DNA of 64,000 nucleotides from Nonomuraea indica (GTDB lineage Bacteria; Actinomycetota; Actinomycetes; Streptosporangiales; Streptosporangiaceae), in the NCBI RefSeq assembly GCF_002850745.1, contig NZ_KZ559480.1, forward strand, positions 115,842-179,841, read 5' to 3'. The translations under genes were made by a program, and so were the position numbers. This document shows, piece by piece, positions 24,714 through 32,915 of this stretch (its first letter is position 1; the number at the start of each line of letters is the position of its first letter). The notes beneath the pieces are model-generated. The model worked only from the letters and a program-made list of their open reading frames with translations. It made no database searches and had not been told where the DNA came from.

Positions 24714-25853
24714 ATGGCGGAGAAGGTTCAGGAGATCGTTGGGTCCTTGCCGATCCTGAACGATGTGAACAGCGTGCATGAGATGGCCGAGCAGCGTCTG
24801 GCGGAAGGCGATGCCGCGTTCGTCGCGGATCTCGGGATCGCGTTGTTCAGGACGTACGGGTCGGCGGATCGGCCGATCTGGCAGTACAGGAGTGTCTTCG
24901 ACTCGGTATTTCGCCTCCTGGCCGTCGCCGCCGACCCAGAGCATCTGGGACACGCCCTGCGTCTGATCGGGACCGTCGCCTCCGTTGACCGCAAGAAGGC
25001 GCGCTATGCCGCGTCGCTCTTGGCCTCAAGCCGGGCGGCGACCGACCTGGCGTGTGTCTTCGCTGGAGGCCAGGTGCACGCCGGAGGGTTGGAAGAGCTC
25101 CGCGCCTGTCTCGTACACGAGTTGGTACTGCGCGGAGAAGCCGTCGGTGACCTGCCCGGGATCGCGCCATGGGCGACGTCGCCGCACTGGCGACACCACC
25201 CCCTGGGCTGGTTGCCGCCGCGCCGGTCCTCGATCGAGCAGAGCCCCGACCTCCCCAGCTACAGTGTCCGCGGTTCCGGTCACTCCCTGCCGTTCGGGCC
25301 CTCCGGCAATGAAGCCGGCCCTGCTCCCGCAGGGGACGGCCGAGCCGTATCGGCGGTGGAGACCACCACGTCATCGGCTGTCGCCGAAATAGCGAGAGCC
25401 GTCGCGAACTGGGCCGAGGAGTCCAACGGCCGGATCGAGGTACGGACCTTCGCGCTCAGCACCGCCGGCGGGTCGATCGCGGAACTCCTCTCCGCGCTGA
25501 GCTTGGACTGCCTTGCCGCGAAGGGACGGCGGGCGGCGCCGTCGGCCTCCGCCTGCACGCCCTCACGGGTTTGGCAGGTCCTCTTCGCCGCAGCCTCCGC
25601 CGGAGGTGCCTACAACCACGGTCTCTACGGTGCATATGGACGCCTGGAGGCGTGGAAATCGATGGCGGGACTCTCCGGAGCGCCGCAGACCGCGACCTTC
25701 GTCGACGTCGAGCACCAGATCCATGACCACCGATGGTTCACCTTCTCGGCAACGACGAAGTGGTTCGAGCAGGTCGCCTGGGACATCGCCATCGCGGCTC
25801 TGTCACCTGACGGCCGAGCCCTCGCCGTCCTGGCGGCTACCGACACCGACTGA
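24714..25853 (+). CDS. DUF6183 family protein
   Basis: The 379-aa protein is recognisable from its C-terminal third: GGAYNHGLYGAYGRLEAWKSMAGL, WFTFSATTKWFEQVAWD and DGRALAVLAATDTD. These match what I recall of DUF6183 proteins of Streptomyces and relatives. The N-terminal part is helical. No signal peptide or TM segment is visible. It appears monocistronic in a region of remnants. Function unknown. Confidence 0.75.
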   Translation: MAEKVQEIVGSLPILNDVNSVHEMAEQRLAEGDAAFVADLGIALFRTYGSADRPIWQYRSVFDSVFRLLAVAADPEHLGHALRLIGTVASVDRKKARYAASLLASSRAATDLACVFAGGQVHAGGLEELRACLVHELVLRGEAVGDLPGIAPWATSPHWRHHPLGWLPPRRSSIEQSPDLPSYSVRGSGHSLPFGPSGNEAGPAPAGDGRAVSAVETTTSSAVAEIARAVANWAEESNGRIEVRTFALSTAGGSIAELLSALSLDCLAAKGRRAAPSASACTPSRVWQVLFAAASAGGAYNHGLYGAYGRLEAWKSMAGLSGAPQTATFVDVEHQIHDHRWFTFSATTKWFEQVAWDIAIAALSPDGRALAVLAATDTD

Positions 25854-26285
25854 TCAATCGACAGAACATCTCCGACGGTCGACCAAGCAACGTCCCCGCC
25901 CATTTCACGGCCCCAGGCCAGGCTGTCACTTTTCGAAGTCATGTGCACGGCTGTCCTGGGGGTTACGGGATCTGTGCAGAGGACTGCGAACATCCGGTGC
26001 GTCCATAGTCCTGTGCGCTGCCGTGCGTTTGTTCCGTACTCGTGTGCGCGACGGTGAGGTCCCGGCATGGACAGCGGGCGGGCGCGGATCGTCGAGCGGG
26101 GCGTGCTGACCGCCCTGCCATGCAGTAACCGACTATGCCTTTCGTGCGGGGATACGCACGGCCGTGCCATCGGGGATACTGACGCGATCCCAGTAGTCCC
26201 GTACCGAAACCTTACCGATTCGGCCCGTAAACGCCCGTTCATACCCTCGTGGCGACGAAGACGATCCCGTGCCGAGGAGGGTGAC
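25854..26285. other. Gap with no supported gene
   Basis: These 432 bases have lower and uneven GC and no family-like frame on either strand. The last 100 bases probably contain the old promoter of the truncated Old-Yellow-Enzyme gene that starts at 26286. Confidence 0.35.
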
Positions 26286-26430
26286 GTGAACGGGCTTCTC
26301 ACGCCGGTGACCATCGGCGAACTGGATCTTCCCGACCGCCTGGTCATGGCGCCCATGACGCGCAGCCGGGCACGGGACGGGCTCGTCGGTGAACCGACCG
26401 CCGAGTACGCGGTCTTTCCACGTCGAGCCG
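26286..26430 (+). pseudogene. N-terminal remnant of an Old Yellow Enzyme (alkene reductase)
   Basis: From GTG 26286 the frame reads LLTPVTIGELDLPDRLVMAPMTRSRA and then GLVGEPTAEYAV, the start of the FMN-binding barrel of OYE-family reductases. Homology stops after about 48 residues; the rest of the frame (to 26477) is unrelated. The deletion joined it closely to the imine-reductase-like gene at 26474, which may now use its promoter. Confidence 0.75.
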
Positions 26431-26473
26431 GCGGCCATTCCTTCGACCCGAATCCGACACGAGAGGGAGCACC

Positions 26474-27379
26474 ATGACGACGACAACAGCGACGACCGAC
26501 AACCCCACCACAGCGGCGAGCCAGGTCACCGTGCTCGGTCTGGGTTCCATGGGATCGGCGATCGCCAGAACGTTCGTCGAACGCGGATATCGCACAACGG
26601 TCTGGAACCGGACGGCGAGCAAGAGCGCGCCGCTCGTCGACGCCGGCGCCACGGCGGCCGCCACGGCCGCGGAGGCGGCGGCGGCCAGCCCGCTCGTCGT
26701 GGTCTGCCTCCTCGACAGCGCGGCGGTCGACGAAGTGCTGGCCTCGGTCGATACCGCGGTCGCGGGCAAGGTGCTGGTGAACCTCACCAGCGGCTCACCC
26801 GCCCAGGCGCGGGCCAACGAGCGCTGGGCGAGTGAGCGCGGCGCCGTGTACATCGACGGCAAGCTCATGGGAGACCCGCCGTACGTCGGCACACCGAACA
26901 TCACCGTCCTGCTCAGCGGTTCCCGCAGCGCCTTCGACGCCCACGAGTCGGCCCTGCGGGAGCTGGGCGGCGTCGGCTACCACGGCGAGGACGCCGGCTT
27001 GGCCGCCGTGGAGTTCATGGCCCAGGTCGCCATGGGCTACGAGATGCTCATCGGCTTTCTGCACGTGCTCAAGCTGGTTCGGGCGGAAGGGGCCGACGTG
27101 ACGGAGTTCGGCGAGCGCGTCGCCGGCTCGCTGGCCGCCTATGCGCCGTTGCTGACCGCGATCGCCAAGGCGGTCGCGAGTGGGGAATACCCGCCGGACC
27201 TCGGTCCGCTCCGCGTCCAGGCCGCGCTGATGGACGACATGATCGACCACCGGGAGTCCGTCGGCGTGGAAGCCGTGCGGATGCGACAGGTCAAGGAACT
27301 GATGGATCGCCGGATCGCCGACGGCCACGGCGAACAGGGATTCTCGAGCCTTTTCGAGCTGCTGGAAAAGGAAGGCTGA
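26474..27379 (+). CDS. NADPH-dependent imine reductase / 6-phosphogluconate-dehydrogenase-like oxidoreductase
   Basis: The 301-aa protein has a Rossmann motif GLGSMGSA at 22-29, the NADPH-selective YRTTVWNRT loop, LTSGSPAQAR and GAVYIDGKLMGDPPYVGTPNITVLLSGS. These blocks are characteristic of imine reductases of actinomycetes within the beta-hydroxyacid dehydrogenase superfamily. The helical C-terminal half forms the dimer and active site. It is followed 8 bp later by a small gene and is probably co-transcribed with it. Confidence 0.85.
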   Translation: MTTTTATTDNPTTAASQVTVLGLGSMGSAIARTFVERGYRTTVWNRTASKSAPLVDAGATAAATAAEAAAASPLVVVCLLDSAAVDEVLASVDTAVAGKVLVNLTSGSPAQARANERWASERGAVYIDGKLMGDPPYVGTPNITVLLSGSRSAFDAHESALRELGGVGYHGEDAGLAAVEFMAQVAMGYEMLIGFLHVLKLVRAEGADVTEFGERVAGSLAAYAPLLTAIAKAVASGEYPPDLGPLRVQAALMDDMIDHRESVGVEAVRMRQVKELMDRRIADGHGEQGFSSLFELLEKEG

Positions 27380-27387
27380 ACCGCGTC

Positions 27388-27789
27388 ATGAGCCACCAGG
27401 TCGAAACAATCCTTCTCTTCCGCAACACCATGCGAATCACCGACGGCCACCTGGAGGAGTTCCGCGACGCCATCGCCCGAGCCGTGGAGTTCGCCCAGCA
27501 GCACGGCCCGCAGCTGATGGTGCAGACCTTCGTGGACGAGAAGCGGATGCTCGCGCACAGCTTCCAGCTCTATCGGGACTCCGACGCGGTCCGCCTGCAC
27601 TGGAAGCTCGCGGACCCGTTCATCCAGGACGTGATGAAGCACTGCCGGGTGGAGCACTTCGAGGTGTTCGGCGAGCCGGACGCCGAGGTGGCGGCGGGCC
27701 TGCGCTCGTCGCTCGGCGAGCAGACCCCGCTCACGTTCTCCCCCCGCATCGCCGGCTTCCTACGCTTCGGCGTGGCACCTCAGGCGTAG
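27388..27789 (+). CDS. ABM-like small protein
   Basis: The 133-aa protein is reminiscent of dimeric alpha-beta barrel (antibiotic biosynthesis monooxygenase-like) proteins. It has a beta strand start (ETILLFRNTMRI), a helix (GHLEEFRDAIARAVEFAQQHG), then QTFVDEKRMLAHSFQLYRD and VEHFEVFGEPD. It is 8 bp after the imine reductase, so the two likely act together. The family assignment is tentative. Confidence 0.65.
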   Translation: MSHQVETILLFRNTMRITDGHLEEFRDAIARAVEFAQQHGPQLMVQTFVDEKRMLAHSFQLYRDSDAVRLHWKLADPFIQDVMKHCRVEHFEVFGEPDAEVAAGLRSSLGEQTPLTFSPRIAGFLRFGVAPQA

Positions 27790-28165
27790 CTAACGTGCCC
27801 GCACACCGCCGCCGACGCGAAGCGAAGCTCCCCGTCGGCGTCATACGGGAGCGCAGGGCCGATCCGCAGGGGCGGCCGGGCGCCGCCGTGACCTTCCAGA
27901 TCCAGGAGGGCCAACCCACCCAGGGCAGCTGATCATCGACCGCGACACCTCCAAGGGTGCTGACCTTCGAAGTCACCGGCGGTATGCCGCAGGTGAAAGA
28001 CCGGGTCAACATGGTGCTGGAGTCCGGCTGGACCGATACCCGGCCATCCCGTGTCGGGCATCGTTCTCCGGTCTCGCGTTTCTCCCATCTTGCAGCGGGA
28101 GACCGCTCGACCGCCCACCGGCATCGCGCCCGGCCTGCGGGTTCGCCGCGGTGACCACGCGCTTC
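27790..28165. other. Gap between convergent genes, no gene supported
   Basis: The plus strand shows short protein-like scraps (VTFQIQEGQPTQGQ near 27890, LTFEVTGGMPQVKDRV near 27960) in different frames, perhaps a decayed gene. Nothing has a start, a domain and a stop together. Confidence 0.35.
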
Positions 28166-28207
28166 GGGCCGCGTCCCCGCACGCCGGACGCGTGCGGGGC
28201 GCGGCCC
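28166..28207 (-). terminator. Very strong hairpin after secreted protein D
   Basis: GGGCCGC...CCCCGCACGC pairs with CGTGCGGGG...GCGGCCC, giving a near-perfect stem of about 18 bp around a short loop, 17 bp beyond the minus-strand stop at 28224. Confidence 0.75.
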
Positions 28208-28223
28208 GATCAGGTACGCGCGA

Positions 28224-28607
28224 TCAGCTGTAGAAGTAGACGGAGCCACGGGAGACCGTGGTGCCCCGCTCACCCCAGTAGGTGGTGATGTCGGCGCGGT
28301 AGTGCGTGTCCTCGTAGGCCGTGGCCAGGCTCGTGCACGTGCTGCCCGAGTGGCCGTAGCTGTTGTTGTAGTCGGTGATGGTGGGCGACGGGCCGGACCT
28401 GGAGATCGGGACCAGCTTCACCCGCACCCAGCGGGGGCCTTCGGTGTTGAACGCCTGCGCGCAGAACCGGTCGTCCGCGTCGCTGTAGCTGACGGTCCCG
28501 TCACCGACGTTCTTCGTGAACGAGTTGGCCAGCGCCGGCTGGGAGAGGGCAAAGGTGGCCGCGGCGACGGTGGCGCCGACCACGGCGGTCTTGAGAAGCT
28601 TCTTCAT
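28224..28607 (-). CDS. Secreted small protein D
   Basis: The 127-aa protein has a Sec signal (MKKLLKTAVVGATVAAATFALSQ, cleavage after ALA near residue 28) and a mature part with two Cys (DRFCAQ, STCTSL) that could form one disulfide. ATG 28607 is preferred over the adjacent 28610 because AGGAAGG then has a 5-nt spacing. It ends at a strong hairpin. No family is recognised. Confidence 0.78.
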   Translation of the reverse strand: MKKLLKTAVVGATVAAATFALSQPALANSFTKNVGDGTVSYSDADDRFCAQAFNTEGPRWVRVKLVPISRSGPSPTITDYNNSYGHSGSTCTSLATAYEDTHYRADITTYWGERGTTVSRGSVYFYS

Positions 28608-28853
28608 CATGGCCTTCCTGTACGGAGCGGTGTCGTGCTGTCCGCTCGTCAAGGATCTTGGCCAATGGGTGATCATGGCAGAAGACCCTGGCGACGAAAT
28701 TCGCCGGCTGGTCGCCTGCGCGTAGGCGTCTCGTCGCCTGGTCCATGCCGGGAGCACACCTCGGTGACAGCGCGTGGCGCTGCGCGCGCCCGTCGTGGGG
28801 AGGCTCACGGGGTATACAGGACCCACGTCCTCATACGGGGGAGGAAGCAGCCC

Positions 28854-29102
28854 ATGAATCGCCGTGTCGCGCGCATGTACCCGGATCCCGCCGACGAGCC
28901 CATCGGCGTCACCCGCGGGGACACGTTCGAGATCCTGGACGACGACGCCGTCGTCGCCAGCGAGGTGGAGCCCCGCGACCACCCGGAGGTGCCGCTGTCG
29001 CCGGCGCAGCGCGACGCGGTGCTGGAGCGGCTGGGCTACGCCCGGACCGGCCCGTGGGTGGAGGACCGCGATCGCGCCGAAGCGTCGGTGCGGCCACGAT
29101 GA
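28854..29102 (+). CDS. Small acidic hypothetical protein
   Basis: The 82-aa protein (MNRRVARMYPDPADEP...) is rich in Asp/Glu/Pro with no TM segment. The start is well supported by GGGGGAGGAAG before ATG 28854. The frame is open much further upstream, but only this start has a ribosome site. The C-terminal half (LSPAQRDAVLERLGYARTGPW) is a predicted helix. Function unknown. The 141 bases after it hold no gene. Confidence 0.6.
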   Translation: MNRRVARMYPDPADEPIGVTRGDTFEILDDDAVVASEVEPRDHPEVPLSPAQRDAVLERLGYARTGPWVEDRDRAEASVRPR

Positions 29103-29243
29103 TCGGCCGGCTTCACGGTCACCGGACTCACCGTCATCCACGATCCCGGCCTCGTCGGACGCAACGGCGGCGCCTGTGGGCACCGACCACGAGATCCCCT
29201 CGGCCGCCGTGGAACACCGCGGCCGAAGAGGTCGACGCGCTCC

Positions 29244-29801
29244 TCAGCCGTCGGGGTGCACCATGAGAAGGACGGCGCGGTTGCGGGCGGCGTGGCCCTG
29301 GTACCGGTGCGGGCGGGCGGCATCGAACCGGATGAAGTCGCCTTCGGCCAGGTCGGTGAGGGAGTCGGCGGGCCCGATGGTGACGCGTCCGCGGGTGAGC
29401 ACGAGGCACTCCTCGACACCGGGCAGGTGGGCGTCGGAGTGCTGGGTGTTCGGGCCGATGGCGATGTCGTAGACCTCCACGGTGCCGCGCAGCCTGATGC
29501 GGTGGAGGAGGCGCGCGCTCACCGCGTCACCCTCGACCTTCGGCCGGCTGTCACCGCTGCGTACCACCTCGACCGTCGGGGCGGCCGTTTCCAGCAGTTC
29601 GCCGAGGGACGCGCTCAGCGCGGTGGCCAGGGCCCACAGGGTGCTCAGGGTCGGGTTGCCCTGGCCCTGCTCGATGCCGTGCAACGTGGTCTTGCTGATG
29701 CCGCTGGCGGACGCCAGGTCGGCCAGCGATGTCCCGGCCGCCGTACGGAGCCGGTGCACGTTCTGCCCCACCACTTGCGCGAGATCCATGCGTATCAGCA
29801 T
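29244..29801 (-). CDS. XRE-family regulator with C-terminal cupin domain
   Basis: The 185-aa protein has an HTH at residues 10-65 (VHRLRTAAGTSLADLASASGISKTTLHGIEQGQGNP) and a cupin sensor domain in the second half (LPGVEECLVLTRGRVTIG, EGDFIRFDAARPHRYQG). This architecture often controls a neighbouring metabolic enzyme. It is divergent to an aminotransferase with only 44 bp between starts, where a TGGTA/TACCA palindrome sits. ATG 29801 or 29789 may be used; neither has a clear ribosome site. Confidence 0.88.
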   Translation of the reverse strand: MLIRMDLAQVVGQNVHRLRTAAGTSLADLASASGISKTTLHGIEQGQGNPTLSTLWALATALSASLGELLETAAPTVEVVRSGDSRPKVEGDAVSARLLHRIRLRGTVEVYDIAIGPNTQHSDAHLPGVEECLVLTRGRVTIGPADSLTDLAEGDFIRFDAARPHRYQGHAARNRAVLLMVHPDG

Positions 29802-29803
29802 AG

Positions 29804-29819
29804 TGGTATGACCGTACCA
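29804..29819. promoter_or_regulatory. Palindrome TGGTA-N6-TACCA between XRE-cupin and aminotransferase genes
   Basis: The 5-bp arms lie at 29804-29808 and 29815-29819 in a 44-bp divergent intergenic region. It is a likely operator for the XRE-cupin regulator controlling both genes. Confidence 0.5.
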
Positions 29820-29845
29820 GTAGAAGGTCCGACCGTGGAGGCGGC

Positions 29846-31003
29846 ATGACGGTGACGCGGCTACGCGACATCCCGGGCATCGGCGTGGATGCCGTCGGCG
29901 ACGCGGCCGACGCCGCAGGCGATCCGGATTTCCTGCGGCTGGAGAATCTCGACACCGACCTGCGTCCGCCCGCCGTCGCCCTCGCCGCCACGCATGCCGC
30001 CATCGACGCCGACTCAGCCAACAGCTATCTGCCGTTCCCCGGGCACCGCTCGCTCCGCGCGGCCGCCGCAGCGCATGTCGGTCGCATCTCCGGCCACGTC
30101 TACGACGCCGACACCCAGTGCGTCGGTGTGGCCGGCGGGCTCAACGGCATCCTCAACACGCTGCTCGCAACCGTGGAAGGCGGGCAGGAAGTCGTGCTGT
30201 GCGACCCCGTCTACGCCGGCCTGGTCAACCGGGTCCGGCTCGCGGGCGGCATCCCCCGCTTCGTTCCCGCCCACCCCACCGCGGACGGCTGGACCATCGA
30301 CCCCGAACGACTCGCCGAGGCCGTCGGACCCGACACGGCGGCGGTCTTGGTGATGGGCCCGGCGATGCCGACCGGCCTCGTCCTGGACGAGCGCCACTGG
30401 TCCGCCCTCGCCGGCGCCTGTGAACGCCACGACGCCTGGTTGATCTACGACGCGGCCATGGAACGCATCCGCTTCGACGGCCGCCCTCCCAGCCACCCGG
30501 CCGCCCACGAGGGCCTGGCCCGGCGTACCATCACCGTCGGTTCGGCTTCCAAAGAGCTGCGACTCATCGGCTGGCGCGTCGGCTGGGTCGTCGGGCCCGC
30601 CCCCGTCATGGCCGACATCCGCCTCGTCGGTCTGACCAACGTCGTCTGCCAGGTCGGCCTGGCCCAGCAGGCCGTGGCCGCCGCGCTGGACGCACCCGAC
30701 GCCGAGGCCGACGTCGCCGCCGCCACCGCCGAATGGCAGCGGCGCTGCGAGACGGTTCTGGACCAGCTCGCCGCCTACCCGGTCATCCGGCCGCACGGCG
30801 GCTGGTCACTCCTCCTCGACACCAGACCCCTGGACCTGACCGCCTCCGAACTGTCCCGGCGCCTGTTCGATCGGGCGAAGATTGCAGCCACCCCCATGGA
30901 CGGCTGGGGCCCGAGCGGAGGGCACTACCTGCGGATGGTCTTCGCCAACGAACCCGTCGAACGCCTCACCGGCCTCGGCGATCGCTTCCGCCTGGCCATC
31001 TGA
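29846..31003 (+). CDS. Class I/II PLP-dependent aminotransferase
   Basis: The 385-aa fold-type I enzyme has K236 in VGSASKELRLIGWRVGW as the PLP lysine and D202 in LIYDAAMERI contacting the pyridine nitrogen. The usual NPTG block is changed to AMPTG at 173-177, so the Asn that contacts PLP O3' is replaced. That is unusual and may alter activity. GGAGG precedes the ATG. It is regulated with the divergent XRE-cupin gene. The amino donor is unknown. Confidence 0.85.
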   Translation: MTVTRLRDIPGIGVDAVGDAADAAGDPDFLRLENLDTDLRPPAVALAATHAAIDADSANSYLPFPGHRSLRAAAAAHVGRISGHVYDADTQCVGVAGGLNGILNTLLATVEGGQEVVLCDPVYAGLVNRVRLAGGIPRFVPAHPTADGWTIDPERLAEAVGPDTAAVLVMGPAMPTGLVLDERHWSALAGACERHDAWLIYDAAMERIRFDGRPPSHPAAHEGLARRTITVGSASKELRLIGWRVGWVVGPAPVMADIRLVGLTNVVCQVGLAQQAVAAALDAPDAEADVAAATAEWQRRCETVLDQLAAYPVIRPHGGWSLLLDTRPLDLTASELSRRLFDRAKIAATPMDGWGPSGGHYLRMVFANEPVERLTGLGDRFRLAI

Positions 31004-31076
31004 TGACAGGCCGCGAAGGCCACGGCTCATAGTGGAACGGGGAGCAGCGCCCACGCGGGCCGGGACACGCCTGGAG

Positions 31077-31586
31077 TCACGGACCGGGCGGGCACGGAGT
31101 CTGGGGTGGGCGGCCGTCCTCGATCCGGGTGACGGGGTCGCCGACCAGCCGTCGCAGTGTCTCCCGTAGCGCGCGGCCGGCCTCCGCGTCGAGGTCGGCC
31201 AGCAGCCGCGCCTCGACCGCCTCGACGTCGGCGCGGGCGGCCTCCAGCACGTCACGACCGCCCGGGGTGGCCTCCACGATGCGGGCCCGGCGGTCGGCCG
31301 GGTCCGGCCGCCGACGGACCAGCCCGGCCGCCTCCAGCTCGTCGATGATCAGGACCAGTTTGCTCTTGTCGACCGACACCGCCTGGGCGAGCGCGAGCTG
31401 GTTGCGCGCCGGGGCCTCGGCGACCGCCATCAGCACGGTGTAGCCCCACAGGCTCATGCCGTGCGCCTGGACGACGGCGGTCTCGGCCGTGGCCAGGCCC
31501 TGCTTGAGCCGGGCGAACACCCAGTGCAGGTCGTCGTGCAGCCGCCCCGGCGAGCTGCGGTCGGCGGCTGGAGAACGCGTGGCCAT
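31077..31586 (-). CDS. MarR-family transcriptional regulator
   Basis: The 169-aa winged-helix protein has the recognition region NQLALAQAVSVDKSKLVLIIDELEAAGLVRRRPDPADRRARIV with the typical DxRxxx wing. ATG 31586 is chosen over 31628, which would fall in the operator region. It is divergent from an SDR gene with a perfect 11-bp palindrome between them and probably represses that gene. Confidence 0.9.
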   Translation of the reverse strand: MATRSPAADRSSPGRLHDDLHWVFARLKQGLATAETAVVQAHGMSLWGYTVLMAVAEAPARNQLALAQAVSVDKSKLVLIIDELEAAGLVRRRPDPADRRARIVEATPGGRDVLEAARADVEAVEARLLADLDAEAGRALRETLRRLVGDPVTRIEDGRPPQTPCPPGP

Positions 31587-31620
31587 ACCCGCCAGGATAC
31601 CACCATCTCTAGATAGTATT

Positions 31621-31631
31621 GATTTCAAATC
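31621..31631. promoter_or_regulatory. Palindrome GATTTCAAATC in the marR/SDR divergent promoter
   Basis: This 11-bp perfect palindrome with AGAT/ATCT outer similarity lies in an unusually AT-rich 100-bp intergenic region. Position and symmetry fit a MarR operator. Confidence 0.55.
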
Positions 31632-31686
31632 ATCTGGCGCTATGTTTATCTTGCTTTCGGATCATCCAGGAAAGGGATCGAACGTC

Positions 31687-32475
31687 ATGGACACCGAACT
31701 TGAGGACCGCGTGGTCCTGGTCACCGGCGCCAGCACCGGCATCGGCGCGGCGACCGCCCGCGCCTACGGCAGGGAGGGCGCCCGGGTCGCCCTCACCTAC
31801 CGCGACAACCCCGGCCTCGCCCGCCGGGTGGCGGACGACGTCGAGGCCGCCGGCGGGCAGGCCCTCGTGGTCCGGCTCGACCTGGACGACCTGGCGACCG
31901 TCGAGGAGGCCGTCGCGGCCGTCACCCGCCACTGGGGCGGCGTCGACGTCCTGGTGGCCAACGCGGTCCGGTGGGGCGGCGACGGGCCGCCGGACCCGGG
32001 CGTCCGCTTCGAGGACGTGCCGATCGAGGACTGGCGGGCCATGATCGACGCCAACCTGGTCGGCGCCGCGGCCCAGGTCCGCGCGGTGCTCCCCGGCATG
32101 CGCGCGCGGCGCTGGGGCCGGATCGTGCTGATCTCCTCCAGCGTCGCGGAGGACGGACTACCCGGTCCCGGACCGTACGGGACCGCCAAGTCCGGCCTGT
32201 ACGGGCTCGCGCGCGCCCTCGCCTGGGAGGGCGGCCGGGACGGCGTCCTGGTCAACGTGGTGGCGCCCGGGTTCACCCTGACCGACAGCCGCCCGCCCGT
32301 CCCTGCGGCCCTGGTCGACGCCCTGACCGCGGCCACGCCGACCCGGCGGCTGTCCGACGCCGGCGACGTGGCCAGGCTGGTCGTCTTCCTCGGCTCCGGA
32401 GCCAACGGCAACCTCACCGGGGAGGTGCTGCGCGACGGCTCTGCCGCGGCCCGCGCGCCACACCTCGGCGCCTGA
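31687..32475 (+). CDS. SDR-family oxidoreductase
   Basis: The 262-aa short-chain dehydrogenase has TGASTGIG at 13-20, an active-site Ser near 150-152 and Y164-GTA-K168. The ANAV in place of NNAG is a mild variation. It resembles 3-oxoacyl-ACP-reductase-type SDRs. ATG has GGAAAGG about 10 nt upstream. It is divergent from marR and ends at a strong hairpin, so it is a single-gene unit. Substrate unknown. Confidence 0.88.
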   Translation: MDTELEDRVVLVTGASTGIGAATARAYGREGARVALTYRDNPGLARRVADDVEAAGGQALVVRLDLDDLATVEEAVAAVTRHWGGVDVLVANAVRWGGDGPPDPGVRFEDVPIEDWRAMIDANLVGAAAQVRAVLPGMRARRWGRIVLISSSVAEDGLPGPGPYGTAKSGLYGLARALAWEGGRDGVLVNVVAPGFTLTDSRPPVPAALVDALTAATPTRRLSDAGDVARLVVFLGSGANGNLTGEVLRDGSAAARAPHLGA

Positions 32476-32479
32476 GCAC

Positions 32480-32511
32480 GGCCAGGCCCGTCCGACCGGC
32501 CGGGCCTGGCC
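32480..32511 (+). terminator. Hairpin after the SDR gene
   Basis: The perfect 11-bp stem GGCCAGGCCCG / CGGGCCTGGCC has a 10-nt loop and starts 5 bp after the SDR stop. Confidence 0.75.
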
Positions 32512-32915
32512 CAGCCAGGGCCTGCGTCGCCCCGAGGCCGGGCGAGACGGCACCACCGCCGTCATGCGCGAGGCGGAGAATCGCGGGCCTGGCGGGGAAG
32601 CGGTCGACCCGCCGGGAGCCGCGACATTTAGACAGTTAGACTCCTATTGCAATTTTGGACGTCAAATCTATAGTTGGTGGCACAAGCACCACTCCCGATG
32701 ACTACCCAGTCGGTAGCAGCCCTGAAGAAGCGGTCGCCTGCTCCTGATCGGCGCGGCGGCCGCGCCAACCATCCCGGCACGCGGTCCCTCACAAGGGGCC
32801 GGCGACTCCTGGCAACAGGCGGCCTCCCGGGCTGACGACTGACGATCGGCACGTCTGCCCGTCACCAGACGCCACGCTGCAACCGCTGAAGCAGAAGCCT
32901 TCCAGGAAGTCGCTC
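32512..32915. other. Promoter region of the transporter operon
   Basis: No gene is supported. From about 32620 the composition is clearly AT-richer. It holds a direct repeat TTAGAC (32628-32633 and 32636-32641), the palindrome ATTGCAAT (32646-32653) and GACGTC just after it. These are candidate operator parts for the YheO/DauR-type regulator encoded in the operon. AGGAAG precedes the transporter ATG. Confidence 0.4.
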
